Source of the DNA: Selenomonadaceae bacterium
Lineage (GTDB): Bacteria > Bacillota > Negativicutes > Selenomonadales > Selenomonadaceae
Assembly (NCBI GenBank): GCA_017484005.1
Contig: JAFUTY010000046.1
Location: 1-64,000 of the forward strand
Reading direction: 5' to 3'
Length of the DNA: 64,000 bases
Shown here: positions 52,879 to 62,057 of the stretch, piece by piece
Layout of the letters: each line of letters opens with the position of its first letter
Position numbering within the stretch: position 1 is the stretch's first letter
The notes under the pieces: model-generated
Told to the model about the DNA's origin: nothing
What the model saw: the letters and a program-made list of their open reading frames with translations, nothing else
The model's database searches: none
Position numbers and translations under genes: made by a program

Positions 52879-55800
52879 ATGAGACCTTTGATTTTGACAA
52901 TTTCAGCGTTCGGATCTTACGCCAATGAACAGACAATCGATTTCAAATCTGGATTGAACGGACAGAATTTTTTTCTGATTTCCGGCGCAACTGGAGCTGG
53001 CAAAACATCGATTCTCGACGCGATTTGCTTTGCTTTATATGGCGAATCAACTTCCGACGGCAAAACTGGATCGATGCTCAGATCTGAACTTGCAGATTCG
53101 AAGATAAAAACATTCGTCGAATTCACTTTTTCACTCGGCGCGAAAACATATCGAGTCAAACGCTCGCCCACATATTCAACCGATGAAAAAAAATCGATCC
53201 CTTCAACTGCATATCTCTATGAAATCAACGGCAATCAATCAAATTTAATCGCTTCAAAGACTACGATCGTCAGAAAAAAATTGATCGAAATTTTAGGATT
53301 CAATGAAGATCAATTTCGTCAAGTCGTAGTCATGCCGCAGGGAGATTTCAAAAAGTTTTTGACAGCATCCTCGAAAGAGCGCGAGGAACTTCTCAATATC
53401 ATATTCAAGACGGATTTTTATCGCGTCATAGCGGAACGATTGAAGGAAAAATCGGATCAGCTCAACGTCGATCTGCAAAAAAATCAAAAACATCTCGAAG
53501 TATTATTGAGCGGAGTCAGTGCGAAGGATGAATCAGAAATCTCGGTGAAAATCGAGCAATGCAAATCTGAAATCGAATCTGCGGAAAAGAATCTCGAAAA
53601 GCTCGATGCAGAATTGAAATCAGTCCTTGAAAAACTCAATGCTCAAAAAAATCTTGAGAAACTTTTGCAGAATCTCGCAGCATCGATTCACAAATTGGAA
53701 GAGGATCATGACAAATTGCCGAGAGTCAAAGAGTTCAAGCAGAAATTGGAATCGGCAAATCGAGCGGCAGCAGTTCGCGAAAAGGAAACCAATGCGATTC
53801 AAGCGAAAGAGGATCGAGCGGACAAGGAATATTTGGCGAAAAAAGCGGCTGAAGAATTCGAGGATATTCGCGAGCAGTTCGAACGGACGAAAAAAGCTCT
53901 TCAAATCGCGACGGATGATGCGCAAACTCGACAGAAACTCGCAATGGAAATCGAGCAGCTTAGAAGTTATTTCGATTTGGCGGGCGAATGTAAAATTCTG
54001 GAGCAGAAAGCTCGAACAGCGGCGACTAAAGCAGTCAATACGGCGAAAAAATTCAATCAACTCAGCGGAGATTATGATCGCGCGGCGTCAGATATCGAAA
54101 AAATTCTCGCCGAGGAGTATCGACTTCGTCAAATCACCGCGGAAGAAACAAAAATCGTTCAAGTCTTGGCGGAATGGCAGAGACGAAATGCTCTCGAGCA
54201 AAAACTTCGCGATCTCACGGAAGCCAGCGTTTCAGTCGAATATGAAATGAATGCAAAGCGCAAGGAAATCGGAAATGTTCGCGAGACGTTGATAAGTGAA
54301 ACTCGAAATCTCGAGGAAATGCGGAAGATCGAGCGGCAGGAACGAGCTGCAATTCTCGCGGCAGATTTAGAAGATGGCGAGCCATGTCCAGTCTGCGGCG
54401 CGATGCATCATCCATTTCTCGCCGAGCAGCATGACGAAATTCCATCGGAAGAAGAATTCAAGCGCGTCGAAGAGCACATCAAAACGCTCCAGGAAAATTT
54501 GACACATCTCGAGCAGCAGTTCCAGAGTGTCAATGATCATCTCAAAAAGACGCAGTGGGAACTCGATGCAACCAAAGTCGCGCTGGATGATCTTCCACAG
54601 CAGGAAATTTCATTTCAGCAGGCGGCAATCGAGCGGGCAAAAATCGTTCAAGCGGGCGAGGATCTCAAAAAAATCGCCAAAGGACTTCCGATTTTGAGAC
54701 AGCAGCTCGAATCAATCGCCAAGACGCGGGATGCATCTCAAAAAGAGCGCGATGATACAAAGATCGAAGCGGCAAAACTTCAAGCAGAATTCGCGGCGAA
54801 AAAATCTCAAATGCCGGCTCGATATCACGATATTCGCGCAATCCATGAGGATCTCGATCGCAAGGAAGCGGAATTGAAATCAAGCGAAAATGCATTCAAA
54901 GAGGCAAAATCGAATTTCGACGACACACAGCATCAATTCACGATTCTCGACAGCGAGTGTCAAACTACCAAGCGATTATTCGAAGATGCAACGACGAATT
55001 TCGAATCAATGCAGACGGAATTCTTGACAGCGATGCAGAATGCAGGATTCGAGACGCATGATGAATATGTCGCGGCAATCGCTGGAGACTGGGGAAAATC
55101 GAAATATCGCGACGAGGTTCAAGCGCGAATCGATCAATTCGAAATCGACAGCAAACTTCACGAGGCAGAATTTGAACATGCGCGCGCAGTGATTGGTGAA
55201 AATGCACCAATGACACTCGACGGAATCGAATCGATGAAGCCGGATCTCCAAAAAATCGAATCGGAATATCGCGAGGCGGAATCGAATTGGAAACTTAAAG
55301 CGGAATCAATCGCAAAACTCAAATCGAATTTGGAGAATTTGGAAAAGACGCTGAAGGAAATCGCGAAAATCAAATCTGAAACTCGCAGTGCCGATGAAAA
55401 ATATTCAATCGCGTATCAGCTCAGTCAAATTGCCAATGGAAAAGAACCGCCAAAGAAAACATCATTCCAGCGATACATGCTCAACGCGCTGTTTATGGAT
55501 GTGATTGACGCGGCAAATCAGCGGTTGACGTTGATGAGTCAGGGACGATATTTTCTCCGCGACTCAAAAACTACATCCGGCAACAAATCGGGCGGCTTGG
55601 ATCTTGAAGTTTTCGATGAATTCAGCGGAACAGCCCGCCCGACAACAACTTTATCCGGCGGCGAATCATTCCTAGCAGCATTGGCTCTATCGCTCGGAAT
55701 GGCTGACGTCGTTGGAAGTCAAGCAGGCGGAATCAAGCTCGATACAATGTTCATCGACGAGGGATTTGGCTCGCTCGATATGGATACTCTCGATTCAGCT

Positions 55801-55944
55801 ATTAAAACTTTAATGGAATTGCAATCGGGCGGAAGACTTGTCGGAATCATTTCTCACGTTGAAGAATTGAAGAATCGAATTTCGACGCGTCTCGAGATTA
55901 CAAAAACGAATCGCGGATCATTTGCCAAGTGGATCAATGCTTGA
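52879..55944 (+). CDS. sbcC: Exonuclease subunit SbcC
   Basis: 1021 residues. Walker A GATGAGKTSILDAICF near residue 35; two coiled-coil arms (about 190-480 and 530-870) joined at the zinc hook CPVCGAMHH near 503; signature LSGGESFLAALALSLGMAD; Walker B MFIDEGFGSLD. Rad50-like ATPase partner of SbcD. AAGGAGGTGA is a near-perfect SD. An abundance of GAG/GAA-rich coiled-coil codons produces several long shadow frames inside it. Confidence 0.96.
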   Translation: MRPLILTISAFGSYANEQTIDFKSGLNGQNFFLISGATGAGKTSILDAICFALYGESTSDGKTGSMLRSELADSKIKTFVEFTFSLGAKTYRVKRSPTYSTDEKKSIPSTAYLYEINGNQSNLIASKTTIVRKKLIEILGFNEDQFRQVVVMPQGDFKKFLTASSKEREELLNIIFKTDFYRVIAERLKEKSDQLNVDLQKNQKHLEVLLSGVSAKDESEISVKIEQCKSEIESAEKNLEKLDAELKSVLEKLNAQKNLEKLLQNLAASIHKLEEDHDKLPRVKEFKQKLESANRAAAVREKETNAIQAKEDRADKEYLAKKAAEEFEDIREQFERTKKALQIATDDAQTRQKLAMEIEQLRSYFDLAGECKILEQKARTAATKAVNTAKKFNQLSGDYDRAASDIEKILAEEYRLRQITAEETKIVQVLAEWQRRNALEQKLRDLTEASVSVEYEMNAKRKEIGNVRETLISETRNLEEMRKIERQERAAILAADLEDGEPCPVCGAMHHPFLAEQHDEIPSEEEFKRVEEHIKTLQENLTHLEQQFQSVNDHLKKTQWELDATKVALDDLPQQEISFQQAAIERAKIVQAGEDLKKIAKGLPILRQQLESIAKTRDASQKERDDTKIEAAKLQAEFAAKKSQMPARYHDIRAIHEDLDRKEAELKSSENAFKEAKSNFDDTQHQFTILDSECQTTKRLFEDATTNFESMQTEFLTAMQNAGFETHDEYVAAIAGDWGKSKYRDEVQARIDQFEIDSKLHEAEFEHARAVIGENAPMTLDGIESMKPDLQKIESEYREAESNWKLKAESIAKLKSNLENLEKTLKEIAKIKSETRSADEKYSIAYQLSQIANGKEPPKKTSFQRYMLNALFMDVIDAANQRLTLMSQGRYFLRDSKTTSGNKSGGLDLEVFDEFSGTARPTTTLSGGESFLAALALSLGMADVVGSQAGGIKLDTMFIDEGFGSLDMDTLDSAIKTLMELQSGGRLVGIISHVEELKNRISTRLEITKTNRGSFAKWINA

Positions 55945-55956
55945 AAATTTTTCTGA

Positions 55957-55997
55957 AGAAGGTACGATCTCAAAAAAGATCGTGCCTTCTTTTTTTG
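55957..55997 (+). terminator. Terminator after sbcCD
   Basis: 14-bp stem AGAAGGTACGATCT (55957-55970) with AGATCGTGCCTTCT (55977-55990), one G-T pair, then T7. Confidence 0.93.
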
Positions 55998-56002
55998 TTC
56001 GG

Positions 56003-56017
56003 GAAACATGATGTTTC
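56003..56017. promoter_or_regulatory. Palindrome upstream of addB, possible operator
   Basis: GAAACAT-G-ATGTTTC is a perfect 7-bp dyad, 25 bases before the addB ATG. It resembles the GAAC-N4-GTTC form of Firmicute LexA boxes but with one more base per arm; assignment is uncertain. Confidence 0.35.
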
Positions 56018-56041
56018 ATCCAATTTTAGGAGTGATTTTGA

Positions 56042-59000
56042 ATGCTTGAATTAATCATTGGGCGCGCAGGAACTGGAAAAACTTCATATTGCCTGGAAAA
56101 AATTTCGAAATTCAAAACCAATTCACTGTTGATTCTGCCGGAGCATATGACTCATCGAATGGAGCGCGAGTTGTCGAATCGAATGGATGGAGGATTTTTG
56201 CAGGTCGATGTCTGTGGATTTCGCAAGCTGTCGCAAAAAATTTTGAGCGAAATCGGTGGAGTAGCACTGCCTCGAATCACAGAAATCGGTGCGAATCTGA
56301 TGCTTCGAAAAATTCTCGCGGAATTCAATGAATCTGAACTTCGATTTTTCTATCGATCAATCGGTCAGCGTGGATTTTCACAAAAGATGTCGCGAATGCT
56401 CAGTGAGTTTCATTCATACAACTTCACACCGGAAACATTGATAGAATTGTCAGAGCGAATCGGTGATTCATTACTCGCGGATAAACTTCGAGATTTTTCA
56501 ATGATCGCGGCGCGATTTTCGAAAGAATTGGAAGGGCGGGCAGCGACTCAAGGAAAAATTCTCGACGAGGCGATTGAAAAACTTCCAAAATCTCAGGAAC
56601 TTCGAGACGCGGAAATTTTCATCGATGGATTTGTCTTCTTCAATCCGCAGGAGAAAAAAATCATCAGTCAATTGCTTCAAATCGCCAAGAATATTCACAT
56701 CACGCTGACAATGAATCCAGATAAAACATTTTCGCCGGAGAATCACAAGCCCTCTGGAGTTTTCAATCGAAATTACCGAACGTTTATCGAATTGCAAGAT
56801 CTCGCCAAAAATTTAGATATCGATGTTTCAACAATTCGACTCGATAAAAATCTCCGGACACAAAAAAAATCGCTCGCAGCACTGGAACGGAATTTGTATG
56901 ATCAATTTCCGAAACCAATCGATGCGAGCGATGGAGCGATCAAAATTTTTGAATCAACGAATCGGCGGCGTGAAGTTGAATGTGTCGCGGGAGATATTTT
57001 GAGACTTTGTCGGGAGCAAAATTATCGATTCAAAGACATCGGAATTTTGATTCGCGACGAGGATTCATACGGCAGAATCATTTCGCCAGTATTTAAAAAT
57101 TTTGGAATTCCAGTTTTCATAGATTTCAAGCGAGCCGGCGCAAGTCATCCTCTCGCGATGCTGATTCGTTCGACGCTGGAAATTTTTCACGGCTGGAAAT
57201 ATGACTCGATTTTCGCGAGCCTTCGAACATATTTTTTCCCACTGACTTACGGCGAAATCGATCGATTGGAAAATTTTGTCCTCGAAAATGGAATCAAAGG
57301 TGCGCGTCGGTGGAAGGAATCGAAAAATTGGAATGAGCTCGACGAGATTCGGTTGAAATTTATTAATCCAATGCTTGAGCTTGAATCTGGATTGAGACGT
57401 CGCAAAGTCATTGATAAAGTCAAAGCGATTCTCAAATTCTTCGAGACTTTGGAAGTCGAAAAAATTTTGAGCCGCTGGATGGATGAGGACGAATCGAATG
57501 GATTTCTGACAAAATCGCGGGAGCACAATGCGGTTTGGAATCTGATAATGGATTTGTTTGATCAAGTTGTAACAATTCTGGGCGAGGATGAAATTTCACG
57601 CGACGAATTTGAGGAAATTCTGCTCGATGGGCTTGATTCAATGGAAATTTCACTGATTCCGCCCGCGCTTGATGAAGTGACAGTATCGGATCTCGGACAA
57701 AATGCATTGGCGAATCTCAAAGCGATTTATGTGCTCGGCTGTGACGATGAAAATTTTCCGCCGCGATCCAGTGAAAAAAATTTATTATCTGACGCGGATC
57801 GATTGCGAATCAGCGAGGCGGGAATGGAAATCTCACTCGGCGAGCGTGAGCAGGCATTATCGGAAAAATTTTTGGTGTATAGATCATTAATGCAGCCGCG
57901 TGAGTATTTATGGATTTCATATTCCATTGCGAATACAGATGGCAAAGCGATTTCTCAGGCGTCAGTGCTAGATCGAATCAAAAAAATCTTTCCAAAACTT
58001 GAACGAATCAATGAGCGTGAATTACTTTTACCTCGTGCAGAATCTCAACTCGGGACAATTTTCAGACAGCGAATCAATTCCGGAAAATCAGATCCGATTT
58101 GGAATGATGTTTATAATTTCAATCTCGATCACGATCGCAAAAATTTATCGGGATTGTTTTATCGCGCATCGAATGTAAAGTTATCCAAAGATTTATCGAA
58201 AAGACTTTATGCATCGCGCGGAAAATTGCTCGGCAGTGTAACTCGATTCGAGAATTTTCACCGCTGTCCATTTCAGCATTTCGCGAGATTTGGATTGAAT
58301 TTGCAGCCGCGTCGTGAAGGAATTTTTGAGCCGCTCGATCTCGGAACATTTTTGCATGCAATAATGCGGGATTTCGGTAAAGAAGTCAAAAATCGAAATG
58401 AAATGTGGAAGGATCAAGATTCGACAACAATTTTCAAGGAAGTTCAGCGAATCATTGACAAGCTCGCGCCGGATGTTCAAGCAGGAATTCTTCAATCGAG
58501 CGCGCAGATGCAGCATCAGCTCGAGCGAATTCGACAAATTGCGATTTCGAATATCACACGACTCGCGCAGTTCGATTCGAAAAGTAAGTTTCATCCGGAG
58601 GATTACGAAATCGAATTTGGAAAATCCGGAAATGAAAAATCGCCGCTGACTTATGAAATCAACGGCATGAAATTGGAGATTTCGGGGCAAATCGATCGGC
58701 TCGATGTAAGTCAAGATCGTTTCGTGATAATCGATTACAAGACGAGCGATATGAGTTTGGATGCGTCGCGAATTTATTGGGGACTTCAGATGCAATTGTT
58801 GACGTATTTATTAGCAGCGAGAATTTTGACTCAAGAAAAAGCGGCTGGCGCGATATATTGCATTTTGAGACTGCCGAAGATTGGAAGTTTAGATAAAAAG
58901 CTGGACGATTCTCAACTCACGGAAAAAGTTTCTGACGATATGAAAATGCCTGCATGGACGATTCTCGATCAGACTGGAAAAATTGATCCAACTGGAACTT

Positions 59001-59350
59001 TTATCAAAATTACAAAATCAAAAACGAGTCAGAGTGAATTCAATGATGAAGAATTCGATTTGTTATTGAAATTCATTGATTTCAAACTTCGCGAGACTGG
59101 CGATCAAATTTTGAATGGAGAAATCGATGCCAAGCCGTTCAGAATGGGATCTGAAAATGCTTGCGATTATTGCGATTATCACGATCTCTGCCGATTCGAT
59201 CAAAATATTTCAGGATTCAAATTCAATGATATGGACAAATTTGCGATCAGCGATGTTTTTACAAAGATGAAGAATTCGATCTCTCCGCAACGATCCGATC
59301 AATCTCCGCAAACAACTCTGGAACAAGCTGATCCTCCGGAATCTTTTTGA
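56042..59350 (+). CDS. addB: ATP-dependent helicase/nuclease subunit B (AddB)
   Basis: 1102 residues. N-terminal GRAGTGKTSYCLEKI is the Walker A. The C-terminal RecB-like nuclease has LDLGTFLHAIM, then FVIIDYKTSD with the catalytic Asp and Lys. Four Cys of the Fe-S cluster are in place: HRCPFQHFAR near 741 and the C-x2-C-x5-C in CDYCDYHDLC near 1041-1050. It resects DNA ends with AddA. No addA follows: the next gene, ispG, is convergent and overlaps the last 92 bases. Confidence 0.94.
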   Translation: MLELIIGRAGTGKTSYCLEKISKFKTNSLLILPEHMTHRMERELSNRMDGGFLQVDVCGFRKLSQKILSEIGGVALPRITEIGANLMLRKILAEFNESELRFFYRSIGQRGFSQKMSRMLSEFHSYNFTPETLIELSERIGDSLLADKLRDFSMIAARFSKELEGRAATQGKILDEAIEKLPKSQELRDAEIFIDGFVFFNPQEKKIISQLLQIAKNIHITLTMNPDKTFSPENHKPSGVFNRNYRTFIELQDLAKNLDIDVSTIRLDKNLRTQKKSLAALERNLYDQFPKPIDASDGAIKIFESTNRRREVECVAGDILRLCREQNYRFKDIGILIRDEDSYGRIISPVFKNFGIPVFIDFKRAGASHPLAMLIRSTLEIFHGWKYDSIFASLRTYFFPLTYGEIDRLENFVLENGIKGARRWKESKNWNELDEIRLKFINPMLELESGLRRRKVIDKVKAILKFFETLEVEKILSRWMDEDESNGFLTKSREHNAVWNLIMDLFDQVVTILGEDEISRDEFEEILLDGLDSMEISLIPPALDEVTVSDLGQNALANLKAIYVLGCDDENFPPRSSEKNLLSDADRLRISEAGMEISLGEREQALSEKFLVYRSLMQPREYLWISYSIANTDGKAISQASVLDRIKKIFPKLERINERELLLPRAESQLGTIFRQRINSGKSDPIWNDVYNFNLDHDRKNLSGLFYRASNVKLSKDLSKRLYASRGKLLGSVTRFENFHRCPFQHFARFGLNLQPRREGIFEPLDLGTFLHAIMRDFGKEVKNRNEMWKDQDSTTIFKEVQRIIDKLAPDVQAGILQSSAQMQHQLERIRQIAISNITRLAQFDSKSKFHPEDYEIEFGKSGNEKSPLTYEINGMKLEISGQIDRLDVSQDRFVIIDYKTSDMSLDASRIYWGLQMQLLTYLLAARILTQEKAAGAIYCILRLPKIGSLDKKLDDSQLTEKVSDDMKMPAWTILDQTGKIDPTGTFIKITKSKTSQSEFNDEEFDLLLKFIDFKLRETGDQILNGEIDAKPFRMGSENACDYCDYHDLCRFDQNISGFKFNDMDKFAISDVFTKMKNSISPQRSDQSPQTTLEQADPPESF

Positions 59351-60335
59351 TAATCTTGCCGTCTCGAAACAGAATTCCCTCGCCATTTTCTCCAGCGATT
59401 CCAACATCAGCCCCGCGCGATTCTCCCAAGCCGTTGACGATGCATCCCATCACTGCAACTTTAATCGGAATTTTGACTGCCGAGAGTTTATCTTCAACTT
59501 CTCGAGCAATTCTTGGAAGATCGATTCGAGTTCTTCCGCAGGTTGGACATGAAATGAAAGTGATTCCATCGCGAAGTCCCAGCGATTTCAAAATTTCATT
59601 TGCGACTTTGACTTCGACAACTGGATCTCCGGTGAGTGAAACTCGAATCGTGTCGCCGATTCCTTCAGCTAACAATGCACCAATTCCGACTGCAGATTTT
59701 ATCAAGCCGGATCTTTCAGTGCCCGCCTCAGTGATTCCGACGTGCAAAGGATAATCGCAGCGTTCAGACATCAATCGATAAGCTTTGAGTGTCAATGGAA
59801 CGTCGTGAGCCTTGAGCGAGATTTTGATATCGTGAAAATCTTCATCCTCTAAAATTTTGACATGCTCGAGAGCAGATTCGACGAGAGCTTCAGCAGTGAC
59901 TCCGCCGAATCGATCGAGCATTTTTTTGTCGAGAGATCCCGCGTTGACGCCGATTCGAATTGGAACGTTTTTCGATTTTGCTTTATCGACAACAGCTCGG
60001 ACATGCTCATGCGATCCGATGTTTCCAGGATTCAATCGAAGAGCTGCAATTCCTTGATCGATCGCCTCGAGTGCCAATCGATAATCGAAGTGAATATCTG
60101 CAACGAGTGGAATTGAAACTTGATCGATTATAGATTTTAAATTTTTCGCCGCATCCATATCAGGAACAGCCAATCGCACGATATCGCAGCCGGCATCTTG
60201 AAGTTTTTTGATCTGCTCGACTGTCGATTGAGTGTCAGTCGTTTTAGTATTTGTCATCGATTGAATGGAGATTGGACTTCCACCGCCGATTGGAATATTT
60301 CCGATGTGAATTTTGCGAGTCAATTTTCTTTCCAT
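59259..60335 (-). CDS. ispG: 4-hydroxy-3-methylbut-2-enyl-diphosphate synthase (flavodoxin/ferredoxin)
   Basis: 358 residues. GGGSPISIQSMTNTKTTD opens the TIM barrel. ISCPTCGRTRIDL and VMGCIVNGLGESRGADVG supply the three Cys of the 4Fe-4S cluster. It makes HMBPP in the MEP pathway begun by dxs at 40511. AGGAGG precedes the ATG and lies just after the stop of the TPR gene upstream, so it is probably cotranscribed with it. The C-terminal 30 codons overlap addB on the other strand. Confidence 0.96.
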   Translation of the reverse strand: MERKLTRKIHIGNIPIGGGSPISIQSMTNTKTTDTQSTVEQIKKLQDAGCDIVRLAVPDMDAAKNLKSIIDQVSIPLVADIHFDYRLALEAIDQGIAALRLNPGNIGSHEHVRAVVDKAKSKNVPIRIGVNAGSLDKKMLDRFGGVTAEALVESALEHVKILEDEDFHDIKISLKAHDVPLTLKAYRLMSERCDYPLHVGITEAGTERSGLIKSAVGIGALLAEGIGDTIRVSLTGDPVVEVKVANEILKSLGLRDGITFISCPTCGRTRIDLPRIAREVEDKLSAVKIPIKVAVMGCIVNGLGESRGADVGIAGENGEGILFRDGKIIKKIPEDQLVPELFAEIDRIVAERSNSSSL

Positions 60336-60346
60336 GAAAAATCCTC

Positions 60347-61978
60347 CTATTTTTGTTGAAGTCGATTGAGATTATTGCGAGCGTCTTCATCGTTTGGATC
60401 TAATTCGAGAGCTTTTTGATAATCGGCGATTGCTTGAATTATATCTCCTCGTTCGGAGTAAGCATCTCCACGAGCGTTATATCCATTTGGATCGTTCGGC
60501 ATTAATTTTATGTATCGAGCGTAATCTTCAATCGCTTTATTGAGTTTCCCTTGATCAAGATATACTTTTCCACGGTGCAAATATGTTTCGGCAAAATTTT
60601 GATCAAGATCAATTGCTTTAGTGAAGTCAGCGATTGCTTGAACTTGATTGCCTTGACTACTATAAGCAAGTCCTCGATTCATATACAATAATGGTTCTTG
60701 TGGATTGATAGCGATCGCTGTATTACAATCTTTGATCGCTTGATCCAGATTTCCTTGTTCGTAATATGCAAAGCCGCGATTACCATAAGCTTCAACATAT
60801 TTTGGATTGATCTCGATTGCCTCTGTCCAATCAGAAATTGCAAGATTTGGATTTCCTTGTTCATAGTAAACAATTCCTCGATCATAGAAGTGTTCAGGCG
60901 TATTGGGATCGAGTTCAATCGCTTTATTAAAATCCACCATCGCTTGCGTATTATTATCAAGCATGCAATATAATAATCCGCGATTGTAATATGCTGTTGC
61001 TAAATTCGGATCTATAGTAATTGCTTTGTTGTAATCACTCATCGCTTGCGTACTATTTCCCTGCTTTTTGTATGCAAGTCCTCGATTGTTATATGCAGCA
61101 TAGTAATTTGGATTGATCTCAATTGCCTTGTTATAATCTCGAATCGCTTGATCTAGATTTCCTTGATCATCGTATGCGAGTCCTCGATTGTAATATGCAA
61201 CTGCGTTGTTCGGATCGAGTTCAATTGCCTTGTTATAATCAGACATCGCTTGATTCAGATTTCCTTGATCAGAATATGCATTTCCACGATTGTTATATGC
61301 CCAAGAATATTTTGGATTGATTTTCAAAGCTTTTTTATATTCCTCAATTGCTTCATCATACATTTTCGCATAAGCATATCGATTTCCGGACTCGAGATAT
61401 TGTCCCGCAGTGAATTCTGAATCATTTTTCTCGATTTGCTCACGAATTTTTTGACGCTCAACCGGATCTTTTGTTTCGATATATTGTTTCTGAAGTTTGT
61501 CATATTCTTCTTCAGTCAACTTTCGACGTTCTTCAAATCCTTTATTGTTCTGAACTGATTGCTCGAGATGTTTACGATCTTTGAATGCATCAATTACATT
61601 CGAATCATCAACCATCGCTTGTAATTTGCAGGTGATTAAAACTCCCGCACCATTCCCAATTTGATCAACTTTATATTCCGGTTTTCCACTCACTTCAGCT
61701 TTATTCGCAAGAATTGTGGTGATTTCATCTTCCGTTGCGATCAAATCATGAGATTCTGTAACGCTATGGACAAAGATTCTCGCCTTGAGTCTAGCCGATC
61801 GAAGAGCTTTTTCCTTTGCACGTTCATATGCAAGAGTCAAATCGCCTTTGAAATCTTCGCCAACTACCAATTCCCCAGTTCCCTCGAACAGTTGCGATTC
61901 AGTTGACGCCGTTGAAAATAGAAGTGTTGGAATGAGCAATGATCCGAGCATGATTGTTTTCCAGTGTTTCTTAATCAT
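60347..61978 (-). CDS. Secreted TPR-repeat protein (paralogue 2)
   Basis: 543 residues from ATG at 61978-61976, eight bases after AAGGAGG; the frame extends 41 codons further upstream, but without signals. Signal peptide MIKKHWKTIMLGSLLIPTLL, cleaved near STA-ST. Residues about 30-135 are the LPP20/FlgT-like domain (AYERAKEKALRSARLKARIF, then LITCKLQAMVDDSNV). A charged helix with LTEEEYDKLQKQYIETKDP follows, then about ten TPR units with the AYYNRGLAYDDQGN pattern. Likely a periplasmic or outer-membrane-associated scaffold. The first 200 residues are almost identical to the next paralogue. Confidence 0.85.
   Translation of the reverse strand: MIKKHWKTIMLGSLLIPTLLFSTASTESQLFEGTGELVVGEDFKGDLTLAYERAKEKALRSARLKARIFVHSVTESHDLIATEDEITTILANKAEVSGKPEYKVDQIGNGAGVLITCKLQAMVDDSNVIDAFKDRKHLEQSVQNNKGFEERRKLTEEEYDKLQKQYIETKDPVERQKIREQIEKNDSEFTAGQYLESGNRYAYAKMYDEAIEEYKKALKINPKYSWAYNNRGNAYSDQGNLNQAMSDYNKAIELDPNNAVAYYNRGLAYDDQGNLDQAIRDYNKAIEINPNYYAAYNNRGLAYKKQGNSTQAMSDYNKAITIDPNLATAYYNRGLLYCMLDNNTQAMVDFNKAIELDPNTPEHFYDRGIVYYEQGNPNLAISDWTEAIEINPKYVEAYGNRGFAYYEQGNLDQAIKDCNTAIAINPQEPLLYMNRGLAYSSQGNQVQAIADFTKAIDLDQNFAETYLHRGKVYLDQGKLNKAIEDYARYIKLMPNDPNGYNARGDAYSERGDIIQAIADYQKALELDPNDEDARNNLNRLQQK
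61400..61920. repeat. Tandem-duplicated segment, copy A
   Basis: Encodes the N-terminal domain and helix of paralogue 2. It aligns base for base by eye at roughly nine in ten positions with 63010-63525, from the shared CGGATCTTT region to AACAGTTGCGATTCAGTTGACG. Approximate ends. Confidence 0.7.
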
Positions 61979-62005
61979 ATAAACTGCCTCCTTGAATTTT
62001 GAAAG

Positions 62006-62038
62006 AAGATCGACACTGGCGATATCAGTGCCGATCTT
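62006..62038. terminator. Intergenic hairpin between TPR genes
   Basis: AAGATCGACACTG (62006-62018) and CAGTGCCGATCTT (62026-62038), 12 of 13 pairs. The T run is on the plus strand side; on the minus strand, where the genes lie, only CTTTC follows. It may attenuate or protect the transcript. Confidence 0.55.
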
Positions 62039-62057
62039 TTTCGGTTGAGTGAATAAT

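Noticed and set aside
53620-54060. Long minus-strand frame in sbcC
   Set aside because: A shadow of coiled-coil codons; no SD and low-complexity Arg/Phe/Leu composition.
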